DNA from: Sporosarcina beigongshangi
GTDB taxonomy: Bacteria > Actinomycetota > Actinomycetes > Actinomycetales > Micrococcaceae
Assembly (NCBI RefSeq): GCF_016820535.1
Contig: NZ_JADHDY010000013.1
Span: forward strand, 62,001 to 126,000
Direction: 5' to 3'
Length of the DNA: 64,000 bases
The translations under genes and the position numbers were made by a program. Positions 1 to 10,089 of the stretch are shown one piece after another (position 1 is the first letter of the stretch; the number at the start of each line of letters is the position of its first letter). The notes beneath the pieces are model-generated. The model saw nothing but the letters and a program-made list of their open reading frames with translations, did not search any database and was not told the DNA's origin.

Positions 1-2437
<2,437 letters not shown>

Positions 2438-2522
2438 GGGCTTCCTTCACATCACTGGCGCCACACCGCTCTCCGCGCCGTGGCCTGGCCCGCCGGTGTG
2501 CCGTGCGTGGCCATGGTTCAAA

Positions 2523-2545
2523 AGTATAATCGAATCTTCGTTCGA
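2523..2545 (-). promoter_or_regulatory. LexA (SOS) box and -10 of uvrA
   Basis: Minus-strand TCGAACGAAGATTCGA (2530-2545) differs at one base from the actinobacterial LexA consensus TCGAAC-N4-GTTCGA. It is followed after one base by a TATACT -10 at 2523-2528. The box fills the spacer between -35 and -10, a position where LexA binding would block RNA polymerase. No good -35 hexamer is visible. Confidence 0.8.
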
Positions 2546-2565
2546 ATGCATGCGCCGGGACGCTT

Positions 2566-2952
2566 TTATTGGCCGCGCTCCAGTGCGGCGGTGACAATGC
2601 GCAGTGCCTGCGTGTGCGGCACACCCAATTCACGCACGACGGCGGCAAAGGTGTCTGCGGCATCGGCAACTTGGGCGGCCAGCCGGTCCCCGCCGGTCGC
2701 GACGGAGGTGCCGCTGCGCCCAGCCGTCACCACGACGCCGGCCTGCTCCAGTTCGCGGTACGCCCTGGCCACGGTGTTGGCGGCAACGCCGAGGTCGGCC
2801 GCCAGCGACCTGACCGAGGGCAGCTTGGTTCCCACGGCAAGTTCACCGGATGCTGCAAGGTCCAGGATGCGCAGGCGGACCTGCTCAAAGGGCGGCACCG
2901 TGGATTCTGTTTCCAGGCGCCAGCGGCGCATCAAGATGTCCATGGCATTCAT
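2566..2952 (-). CDS. GntR-family (YtrA subfamily) transcriptional regulator
   Basis: 128-residue protein with an N-terminal winged helix (VPPFEQVRLRILDLAASG, then LPSVRSLAADLGVAANTVAR at about residues 45-64) and only a short C-terminal tail, as in the YtrA subfamily that lacks a large effector domain. The ATG overlaps the TGA of the upstream ABC gene (ATGA, 2949-2952), so the regulator is the third gene of an exporter operon. YtrA regulators commonly control neighbouring ABC transporters; that it represses this operon is inference. A paralogue with the same layout sits at 63576-63944. Confidence 0.9.
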   Translation of the reverse strand: MNAMDILMRRWRLETESTVPPFEQVRLRILDLAASGELAVGTKLPSVRSLAADLGVAANTVARAYRELEQAGVVVTAGRSGTSVATGGDRLAAQVADAADTFAAVVRELGVPHTQALRIVTAALERGQ

Positions 2953-4883
2953 GGTTGGCTGACTTCTTCCACCAGGGGCTCGCCAAATTGGCTCATGTAG
3001 AGATCGTAGTAGAAACCCTTCCCCGCCAACAGTTCCCCGTGGGTTCCCTGTTCAACAATGCTGCCCTTGTCCATGACCAGGATGAGGTCGGCGTCGCGGA
3101 TGGTGGAGAGCCGGTGGGCGATGACAAAGCTGGTCCGGTTGGCACGCAGCTTGTTCATGGCCTGGCGGATCATGACCTCCGTGCGGGTGTCCACCGAGCT
3201 GGTTGCCTCGTCGAGGATGAGGATGCCGGGGTTCGCAACCCACGCCCGGGCAATCGTCATGAGCTGGCGCTGCCCCTGGCTGAGCCCGCCGCCGTCGTCC
3301 GTGAGCACTGTGTCGTAGCCGTCGGGGAGGGAGCGGACAAAGTGGTCGACGTGGGTGGCCTCGGCCGCCTCGACGATCTCCGCCTCCGTGGCGTCCAGCC
3401 GGCCGTAGGCCAGGTTCTCCCGGATGGTGCCGCCAAACAGCCATGCGTCCTGGAGGACCATGGCAAACTGGCTGCGCAGGTCGTCCCGGGTCAGCAGCGC
3501 GGTGTTGACACCGTCGATCGTGATGGTGCCGCCGTCAATCTCGTAGAAGCGCATAAGCAGGTTGACGAGGGTGGTCTTTCCGGCGCCCGTGGGGCCGACG
3601 ATGGCGACAGTCTCCCCCGGCTCCGCCGTGAAGGACAAGTCCTTGATGAGCCGCTGCTCCGGCGTGTAGCCGAAGGTGACGTGCTCAAACGCAACCCTGC
3701 CGGCTGGGGGCGTGGCCAGTGCCGCGGCCGGGACATGGTCGGGGCGCTGCTCCTCGGCGTCGAGCAGTTCGAACACCCGCTCGGCCGAGGCGACGCCGGA
3801 CTGCAGCAGGTTGATCATGCTGGCCAGCTGGGACAGGGGCTGGCTGAACTGGCGCGAGTACTGGATGAACGCCTGAACACTGCCGATCGTGATGACACCC
3901 TGCGCCACCTGGATGCCGCCCAGCACCGCCACCACCACGTAGTTGAGGTTGGAGACAAAGTTGGTGCCGGGCATGATGATGCCGGAGATGAACTGCGCCT
4001 TGGCGCTTGAGGTGTACAGCTCGTCGTTGGAGGTGGCGAACTTGTCGATTGCCTGCTGCTGCTGTCCGAAGGCCTTGATGATTTCGTGGCCCGTGAACAT
4101 TTCCTCCACGTGGCCGTTCAGTTCGCCGGTGCTGCGCCACTGTGCGGCAAATTGCACCTGCGAACGCTTGGCGATCATGACCGTCATGGCGGCGATCAGG
4201 GGGACGGTGAGCAGCGAGATGCCGGCCAGGAGGGGTGAGATCGAGAACATCATGCCGATGACCCCGCCCACTGTCAGCACGGCGATGAGCACCTGCGTCA
4301 GGGTCTGGTTGAGTGTTTGCGAGAAGTTGTCGATGTCGTTGGTGACGCGGGAGAGCAGGTCGCCGCGGGATTCCTGCTGGAAGTGTGACATGGGCAGCCG
4401 GTCGAGCTTGTCCTCGATGTCGCGCCGCAGCCGGTACATGGCACGTTGGACAATGCCGGTGGTGATGAAGCCCTGGGACCAGTTGAAGAAAAACGCCGCC
4501 ACGTACAGGCACAGCACAATGGTCAGCACAGTGCCCAGTGCGGCCAGGTCCAGGCCCTGCCCGGGGACCACATTCATGCCGGCGAGCATGTCGGCCAGTT
4601 GGCCCTGCCCGTCCGCCCTGAGCACGGCGACGGCTTGGTCCTTGGTGGTGCCCGCCGGGAACCGTTCCAGCATCCTGCCCACCACGCCGTTGAAGATGAG
4701 GTCGGTGGCGTGGCCCAGGACCTTTGGCGCCACGACCGAAAGCCCCACGGAGATCGTGGCCATGACGACAACGGCCGTGATGCGCCATTTGTCCGGGGCG
4801 ATGAGCCCCAGGATGCGTTTGAGGCTTGGCCCAAACTGCATGGCCTTCTGCGGCGGGCCGCCGCGGCCCCTCATCATGCTCAT
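2949..4883 (-). CDS. ABC exporter half-transporter, catalytically complete NBD
   Basis: 644-residue fusion of six-helix type I exporter membrane domain (about residues 25-350) and nucleotide-binding domain. Seen: Walker A GPTGAGKTT, signature LSQGQRQ, Walker B ILILDEATSSVD with catalytic Glu, and H-loop FVIAHRLSTIRDAD. This NBD is canonical, unlike its partner at 4880-6637, so the pair should form a heterodimer with one consensus ATP site. It overlaps both neighbours by four bases (ATGA). Substrate (drug, lipid or peptide) cannot be read from sequence; MdlB/BmrD-like proteins are the nearest family. Confidence 0.93.
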   Translation of the reverse strand: MSMMRGRGGPPQKAMQFGPSLKRILGLIAPDKWRITAVVVMATISVGLSVVAPKVLGHATDLIFNGVVGRMLERFPAGTTKDQAVAVLRADGQGQLADMLAGMNVVPGQGLDLAALGTVLTIVLCLYVAAFFFNWSQGFITTGIVQRAMYRLRRDIEDKLDRLPMSHFQQESRGDLLSRVTNDIDNFSQTLNQTLTQVLIAVLTVGGVIGMMFSISPLLAGISLLTVPLIAAMTVMIAKRSQVQFAAQWRSTGELNGHVEEMFTGHEIIKAFGQQQQAIDKFATSNDELYTSSAKAQFISGIIMPGTNFVSNLNYVVVAVLGGIQVAQGVITIGSVQAFIQYSRQFSQPLSQLASMINLLQSGVASAERVFELLDAEEQRPDHVPAAALATPPAGRVAFEHVTFGYTPEQRLIKDLSFTAEPGETVAIVGPTGAGKTTLVNLLMRFYEIDGGTITIDGVNTALLTRDDLRSQFAMVLQDAWLFGGTIRENLAYGRLDATEAEIVEAAEATHVDHFVRSLPDGYDTVLTDDGGGLSQGQRQLMTIARAWVANPGILILDEATSSVDTRTEVMIRQAMNKLRANRTSFVIAHRLSTIRDADLILVMDKGSIVEQGTHGELLAGKGFYYDLYMSQFGEPLVEEVSQP

Positions 4884-6637
4884 GCCTGCACCTCCTGGAA
4901 TCCGTTGCTGCCGTCGTCGGCGCTCATTTGCGAGGTGACGATCTCCTGGTAGGTGGGGCAGTCCAGGAGCAGCTGCTCATGCGTGCCCTGGCCCACTACC
5001 CGGCCCTCGTCGAGCACCAGGATGTTGTCCGCATCCCGGATGGTGCCCACGCGCTGGGCCACCACCAGCACGGCGGCGTCCCGGGTGACGGGCTTCAGGG
5101 CCGCGCGCAGTCGGGCGTCGGTGGCGTAGTCGAGGGCGGAGAAGCTGTCGTCGAAAAGGTACACGGACGGCTTGGCGGCGATGGCCCGGGCGATGCACAG
5201 GCGCTGGCGCTGGCCGCCGGAGACATTGGAGCCGCCCTGTTCGATCGGAGCGTCCAGTCCGCCCGGCAGGTCCCTGACGAAGCCTGCCGCCTGGGCCGTT
5301 TCCAGCGCGTCCCACACCTCCTCGTCGGAGGCTTGGGGGTTGCCCATGCGGATGTTGCTGGCCACTGTGCCGGTGAACAGGTACGCCTTCTGCGGAACCA
5401 GGCCGATGGAGCCGCGCAGGCCCGACAGTGCCACGTCCCGGATGTTGTGCCCGCCCAGCTCAATCGTGCCCACGGTGGCGTCCAGCAGCCTGGGTATGAG
5501 GTTGACGAGTGTCGACTTGCCGCTGCCGGTGGAGCCGATGACCGCCGTCGTGCTTCCGGGGGTTGCCGTGAAGGTGACGCCGGACAGGACGGGGTCCTGC
5601 GCGCCGGGGTAGCTGAAGGCGGCGTCAGTGACGCGCAGGGTGCCCTCGAGCCGGTCCACCTCGACGGCGCCGGGCGAGTCGATCACGCTGGCCTCGGTCT
5701 CCAGGACCTCGGTGATGCGTTCGGCGCTGACGGCCGCGCGCGGGATCATCATGAACATGAACATGGCCATCATGACTGACATGAGGATCTGCATGATGTA
5801 GCTCAGGAAGGCGGTCAGGGCGCCGATCTGCATGTCGCCGGCGTCGATCCGCTGCCCGCCAAACCAGAGCACGCCGACGCTGGTGGCGTTGACGACGAAA
5901 AAGATGGTGGGGAACATGAGCGACATGAGTCGGCCGGCGCGCAGCTGCGACGCCGTGAGCGCACCGTTCGCGGTGGCAAACCGGTCAGCCTCGTAGTCGC
6001 GGCGGCCGAACGCGCGGATGACACTGATGCCGGTGACCTGCTCGCGCAGCACGCCGTTGACGTCGTCAAGCTGGTGCTGGACCTTGCGGAAGGTGGGGAC
6101 GAGGACGCGCACGATGAGGCCGATCGCAACGATCAGCACGGGGAGGATCACCAGCAGCAGCCCGGAGAGCGGCACGTCCTGGGCCATGGCGAGGACGATG
6201 CCGCCGATGCACATGATGGGGGCCATGACCATCAGGGTGAATGACATCAGGGTGAGCATCTGCACCTGCTGGACGTCGTTGGTGGTGCGCGTGATGAGCG
6301 ACGGGGCGCCGATGGTGCCCACCTCTTGGGAGGAGAACGTCTCCACCTTGTTGAAGAGGTCGCGGCGGATCGCCCGGCCCACGCCCATGGCCAGGCGCGC
6401 GCTGAGGTAGGTTGCGGTGACGGCGCACAGTACCTGGCCTGCCGTGATCAGCAGCATCCAGAGGCCCAGGTTCATGATCACGTCAATGTTGCCCTTGACC
6501 ACGCCGTCGTCGATGATGTCCGCATTGAGTGTGGGCAGGTACAGGGACGCGATCGTGGAAAGGAACTGCAGCACCACCACGGCAATCAGCGGACCCTTGT
6601 GGGGCGCCAGATTGCGGGCAATCAATCTAAACAGCAC
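4880..6637 (-). CDS. ABC exporter half-transporter, degenerate NBD partner
   Basis: 585 residues: six-helix membrane domain then NBD. Walker A is GSTGSGKST and the signature VSGGQRQRLCIARA, but Walker B reads YLFDDSFSALD (Asp where the catalytic Glu should be) and the H-loop reads VVAQRVGTIRDAD (Gln for His). Both changes are known hallmarks of the degenerate subunit in heterodimeric exporters such as TM287/288 and BmrCD. Start: GTG at 6637, four bases after a perfect AGGAGG; the longer frame back to a TTG at 6664 has no ribosome site. First gene of the three-gene operon. Confidence 0.92.
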   Translation of the reverse strand: MLFRLIARNLAPHKGPLIAVVVLQFLSTIASLYLPTLNADIIDDGVVKGNIDVIMNLGLWMLLITAGQVLCAVTATYLSARLAMGVGRAIRRDLFNKVETFSSQEVGTIGAPSLITRTTNDVQQVQMLTLMSFTLMVMAPIMCIGGIVLAMAQDVPLSGLLLVILPVLIVAIGLIVRVLVPTFRKVQHQLDDVNGVLREQVTGISVIRAFGRRDYEADRFATANGALTASQLRAGRLMSLMFPTIFFVVNATSVGVLWFGGQRIDAGDMQIGALTAFLSYIMQILMSVMMAMFMFMMIPRAAVSAERITEVLETEASVIDSPGAVEVDRLEGTLRVTDAAFSYPGAQDPVLSGVTFTATPGSTTAVIGSTGSGKSTLVNLIPRLLDATVGTIELGGHNIRDVALSGLRGSIGLVPQKAYLFTGTVASNIRMGNPQASDEEVWDALETAQAAGFVRDLPGGLDAPIEQGGSNVSGGQRQRLCIARAIAAKPSVYLFDDSFSALDYATDARLRAALKPVTRDAAVLVVAQRVGTIRDADNILVLDEGRVVGQGTHEQLLLDCPTYQEIVTSQMSADDGSNGFQEVQA

Positions 6638-6870
6638 AGATCCTCCTGTTGTTGCCCCGGACAATGAATTGGTACAGCTATCAACGTACCCCCGCCTGAC
6701 CGTGTTTGGCAGCGTCCGGCGGCTGTGTGTTCACCAAGTGGAGGTGATTTATTGGCAGGCACGACGGCGGGGCGCGCCTTGCGCCGTCCGGCCGGCCGGC
6801 GCCGGGGTGCTTCGGGCGGCGCCGGTGGAGCCGGCCGGACTGCCTGAAGGGAACCTCCCCGCCCATTCGT

Positions 6871-6888
6871 TATTACCTTTTCGGAATA
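6871..6888 (-). promoter_or_regulatory. hip operator O1
   Basis: Plus strand TATTACCTTTTCGGAATA; on the minus strand it reads TATTCC-GAAAAG-GTAATA, the same motif as O2 and O3 but inverted. It covers the proposed -35. Confidence 0.7.
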
Positions 6889-6898
6889 AGCGAGGTAG

Positions 6899-6916
6899 TA
6901 TTACGAAAAGGTAATA
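6899..6916 (+). promoter_or_regulatory. hip operator O2
   Basis: TATTAC-GAAAAG-GTAATA, perfect six-base inverted arms around a GAAAAG centre. It overlaps the proposed -10 and starts exactly 28 bases after O1. Confidence 0.75.
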
Positions 6917-6926
6917 GAGACCCGGC

Positions 6927-6944
6927 TACTACGAAAAGGTAATA
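6927..6944 (+). promoter_or_regulatory. hip operator O3, overlapping the start codon
   Basis: TACTAC-GAAAAG-GTAATA, again 28 bases after the previous copy. Its last base is the A of the hipB ATG, and its AAAAGG also serves as ribosome site, so bound HipB would cover the start codon region. Confidence 0.7.
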
Positions 6945-7171
6945 TGAACGCCATGAAGGGCACCTTGAGAAAGACGTCCGATCTCGGGCTGATGGTGATG
7001 GCCATTCGCAAACGCCACAACCTCACCCAGGTTGAACTGGCCGAGCGGCTCGGCGTTAGCCAGCGGTACCTCTCCGAACTTGAGACAGGCCGCCCCAAGG
7101 TGCTCAACGACAAGCTGCTCCGGCTGCTGGAAGACCTGGGCATTGAACTGAGCTTCCGGGAAGTGGGCTGA
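6944..7171 (+). CDS. hipB: HipB-like antitoxin, HTH_3 (Xre) protein
   Basis: 75 residues almost entirely occupied by an Xre-type helix-turn-helix (LTQVELAERLGVSQRYLSEL, about residues 27-46). HipB proteins bind operators as dimers, neutralise HipA and autorepress. The ATG is preceded by AAAAGG inside operator O3. Its stop is two bases before the hipA ATG, as expected for a coupled toxin-antitoxin operon. The symbol is given by family and context, not by proven function. Confidence 0.88.
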   Translation: MNAMKGTLRKTSDLGLMVMAIRKRHNLTQVELAERLGVSQRYLSELETGRPKVLNDKLLRLLEDLGIELSFREVG

Positions 7172-7173
7172 CC

Positions 7174-8514
7174 ATGGCCGGGCATCTCCCCGTCTACATG
7201 TATGGCACCCACCTGGGGAATCTGCGGAAGGGCCAGGGGCGGGACGTGGTTTTTGAAACGGCGCCTGAAGGCGTGTCCCGCTTCGGCATCGCGTCCACCG
7301 TGCTGTCAAACAGCCTGCCCCTGGGCCCCCGGGCCTCCACGGCCGGGGACGCATCGGCATTCTTTGGAGGACTGCTGCCCGAGGGCCGCGGCCTGGTGAA
7401 CCTCGCGGCCCAGGCCAAGTGCGGAACCGCGGACCTCTACGAAATGCTGGAGTACGCCGGCATGGATGTCGCCGGGGCACTGCAGGTGGGCAGCCGCGCC
7501 GGCTCCGGCTCAGGCACCTACCGCCCGGTCTCTGACGCGCAGATTGCCGAGCGGTTTGCCAGCATCGAGAACTATGCGCTGGGCGCCCCGGGCGGCGGCG
7601 GGTCCATCACGGGATACCAGCCGAAAACCACCTTGGCATGCATCGACGGGCAGTGGTTTGAAGCGCTGGACGGCGCACCCACAACCCACATCCTCAAGCC
7701 GCTCCCGCAGGAATTTGCTGCCATGCTCCATGCCGAAGCGTATTGCCTGGAGATTGGCCGGCGCTGCGGGCTGACAACGTTTGCCAGTGAGGTGAGGAAT
7801 TTCGACGGGAGCCCCGCACTGGTCATTGAACGCTACGACCGAAGTGTCGACACTGCTGGAACCGTTCGCCGAATTCACCAGGAAGATGCGGCTCAGGCGC
7901 TGGGCCTCCCATGGGGCGGCGATGCCAAGTACGAATCATTTCCACCGTTTCGGGCGACCTTGGCGAACATTGCCGGCCTGCTCCGCCGGCGCCGGACAGT
8001 CCTCGGGGGAGGGAAGGACGACCGGGAGCGGCTGCTGGCGTTCATGGCCTTGAATGTGGCTGTCGGCAACACTGACGCCCATGCGAAGAACTTTTCACTG
8101 CTGCACCTGCCGGACGGGCAGATTGAACTGGCGCCGCTGTATGACGTCCTCCCCCAGGTCCTGGCCCCGGACGGGCAGCAAAACCTTGCCATCGGTGTCA
8201 ATGGCGTGCGCTTCCAGCCGTCAGTGACCATGGCGGACCTCGCGGCGGAGGGTCAGTCGTGGGGGCTGCTACAGGCCCGGGCCGAAGCCGTCCTGGCGGA
8301 CACCTTGGAGCAGGTCCGGTACGCCGTTGAAGACATTGCGGCGGAGGGGGTGGCAGCAAATGTGCCGCTGCTGATTGCGAACCAGGCCCGCAACCTGCTC
8401 AATGGCAAGGCGGCTGCGGTCTCAACCGGCGGTCCGGTCGCGCTGGCACATTTGACGCCCGTTTCTGCCATGCCGCGGAGCCACCGGCCCGGCGCCGGCC
8501 CTGCTCAGCCGTAA
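7174..8514 (+). CDS. hipA: HipA-like Ser/Thr kinase toxin
   Basis: 446 residues, the usual HipA length. N-terminal couple_hipA domain (about 1-110), then the kinase-like core: Gly-rich loop GGGGSITGYQPKTT carrying the serine equivalent to the autophosphorylated one in E. coli, VIERYDR, RIHQEDAAQALG, catalytic NVAVGNTDAHAKNFS and metal-binding LAPLYDV. In E. coli HipA phosphorylates glutamyl-tRNA synthetase and halts translation; the target here is unknown. All catalytic motifs are intact. The 3' end overlaps the convergent deacetylase gene by 10 bases. Confidence 0.9.
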   Translation: MAGHLPVYMYGTHLGNLRKGQGRDVVFETAPEGVSRFGIASTVLSNSLPLGPRASTAGDASAFFGGLLPEGRGLVNLAAQAKCGTADLYEMLEYAGMDVAGALQVGSRAGSGSGTYRPVSDAQIAERFASIENYALGAPGGGGSITGYQPKTTLACIDGQWFEALDGAPTTHILKPLPQEFAAMLHAEAYCLEIGRRCGLTTFASEVRNFDGSPALVIERYDRSVDTAGTVRRIHQEDAAQALGLPWGGDAKYESFPPFRATLANIAGLLRRRRTVLGGGKDDRERLLAFMALNVAVGNTDAHAKNFSLLHLPDGQIELAPLYDVLPQVLAPDGQQNLAIGVNGVRFQPSVTMADLAAEGQSWGLLQARAEAVLADTLEQVRYAVEDIAAEGVAANVPLLIANQARNLLNGKAAAVSTGGPVALAHLTPVSAMPRSHRPGAGPAQP

Positions 8515-9203
8515 AGCTCGAACGCCACGGCTCCCCCGCTGGTGACCATCTCGGTCTGGGCCCGGGCCTGCGCCTCGACGGGATCATCACTGAGCGCCTT
8601 GAGGTATTCCCTGTGTTCGGCAAGGGACGCCACGGCCTTCCCGATGCTCTCGGCCGACACGGCCTGCGCATGCGTGGGCCTGGGCGACATGACCGCCACC
8701 CATCGGGTTTTGTGCCGCGGCAGCCCGTCGTCCAGCAGCTCGGGGAAGATCCATTCGTTGTCGGCGTCGCCCACCGCGTCGAGCACGGCCCGGCCCACGG
8801 CCCGGTGGTCGGCAGAGTTCCAGCGGCCCGGCCCCCATTCGTCCCGGTGGTTCAGGGTCAGCACCAGGTCTGGCTTCACCCGCCGGATCTCCCGGGCAAA
8901 GTCGCGCCGCAGGGCCAGGCCCTCCTCGATCCGACCGTCCGGGTGGTCAAGGAACACCAGGTCCGTGACTCCGACGTGGGCGCAGGCCTCCCATTGCTCC
9001 TGAACGCGCAAGGGTCCGGACTCCGCCGGGTCCAGCCCGGCGATTCCGGCTTCGCCGCGCGTGGCCAGGACATAGCTGACGAGTTTGCCGGCGGCGACCC
9101 ATTCGGCCACGGCGGCAGCCATGCCGTACTCGGGGTCGTCCGGGTGTGCCACCAGGACCAGTGCGCGCTGCCAGTCCTGCGGAAACTCCAAGAGATCGGT
9201 CAT
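8505..9203 (-). CDS. PIG-L family zinc-dependent deacetylase
   Basis: 232 residues with the diagnostic zinc motif AHPDD (residues 19-23) and a later SADHRAVG histidine. The family removes acetyl groups from N-acetylglucosaminyl conjugates; actinobacterial members include MshB and Mca of mycothiol metabolism, but this one is shorter and cannot be assigned to either. Its start codon overlaps the stop of the upstream methyltransferase gene (ATGA at 9200-9203), so the two are translationally coupled. It converges on hipA with a 10-base overlap. Confidence 0.88.
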   Translation of the reverse strand: MTDLLEFPQDWQRALVLVAHPDDPEYGMAAAVAEWVAAGKLVSYVLATRGEAGIAGLDPAESGPLRVQEQWEACAHVGVTDLVFLDHPDGRIEEGLALRRDFAREIRRVKPDLVLTLNHRDEWGPGRWNSADHRAVGRAVLDAVGDADNEWIFPELLDDGLPRHKTRWVAVMSPRPTHAQAVSAESIGKAVASLAEHREYLKALSDDPVEAQARAQTEMVTSGGAVAFELYG

Positions 9204-10027
9204 TGCTTTTCTCCCACCATGAAGATGCGCCGGAACGGAAACAAGGTGCCAAAGCCGCCCCGCGGGTAGGCCTCCGCCAGAAGGGCGGAATACTCCCGCT
9301 CAAATTCTGCGCTGTCCGTGCCCAGTGCGGCAAGGACGGGCCGCAGGCCCGTGCCGCGCACCCACTCCAGCACCGGGTTCTCGCCCTGCAGCAGCTGGTT
9401 GTACGTTGTCTCCCACACATCCGCGCGCAGGCCGCCGCGCATCAGCAGCTCGTGGTATTCGGCCGGTTCCCCCACGGCGTCGTCGTGCCGCAGCACCCCA
9501 TCCAGCTGCTTGCGCCACCTTGCGCTGGCGGCCAGCTCCCGCATCAGGACGTGCGACGGCGCCCCAAAGTTCCCGGGGACCTGAACTCCCAGCCACGCAC
9601 CCGGGCGCAGGGCCGGCAGCCAAGCCGCCATGATGTCCAGGTGGCCGGGCACCCACTGCAATGCGGCGTTGGAGACCACCACGTCTGTGGCCTCATCCGG
9701 CGCCCAGGATGTGATGTCGCCCTGCACAAAAGCCAGGCCCGGCGGTTGGTTGGCTGCGGCACCCGCTGCAGGTCCGGCGTCGCGCGTGGTGGAAAGCCTG
9801 TCAGCCTCGGCAACCATGGCGGCGGAGCTGTCGATACCCAGCACGGAGGCGCCGGGCCAGCGCTCGGAGAGTGTGGCCGTGAGGTTTCCCGGCCCGCAGC
9901 CCAGGTCCACGACGGAACGTGGCGATGCGGCCGTGATGCGCGAGGTCAGGTCGAAGAAGGGGCGATTGCGGAAATCGCCGAACTCGACGTACTTGGCCGG
10001 TTCCCAGAGAAATGCTTGTTCTTCCAT
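9200..10027 (-). CDS. tam: Trans-aconitate 2-methyltransferase-like SAM methyltransferase
   Basis: 275-residue class I methyltransferase. SAM motif I VVDLGCGPGNLT is at residues 39-50, motif II VLGIDSS follows, and VVVSNAALQWVPG is the family's post-motif. Overall order (MEEQAFLWEPAKYVEFGDFR opening, EYHELLMRGGL, LPRGG-type ending YPRGGFGTLFPFRR) matches Tam, which methyl-esterifies trans-aconitate. It is the first gene of a two-gene overlapping operon with the PIG-L deacetylase. Divergent from the helicase gene with 62 bases between starts. Confidence 0.85.
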   Translation of the reverse strand: MEEQAFLWEPAKYVEFGDFRNRPFFDLTSRITAASPRSVVDLGCGPGNLTATLSERWPGASVLGIDSSAAMVAEADRLSTTRDAGPAAGAAANQPPGLAFVQGDITSWAPDEATDVVVSNAALQWVPGHLDIMAAWLPALRPGAWLGVQVPGNFGAPSHVLMRELAASARWRKQLDGVLRHDDAVGEPAEYHELLMRGGLRADVWETTYNQLLQGENPVLEWVRGTGLRPVLAALGTDSAEFEREYSALLAEAYPRGGFGTLFPFRRIFMVGEKQ

Positions 10028-10089
10028 GGCGTTATCCTGCCACAGGCCGTTCCTCCGGCGCGCCCGTGACCGCCTAAGCTGGGAACACC

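Larger units (their letters stand above)
6638..6943. promoter_or_regulatory. Divergent intergenic region, ABC operon / hipBA
   Basis: 306 bases between divergently transcribed operons. The right third holds three operators and a likely hip promoter (TTACCT at 6873-6878, 17-base spacer, TAGTAT at 6896-6901). The left part contains the ribosome site of the exporter operon (6642-6647) and nothing else recognisable; no ORF there has coding character. Confidence 0.6.
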
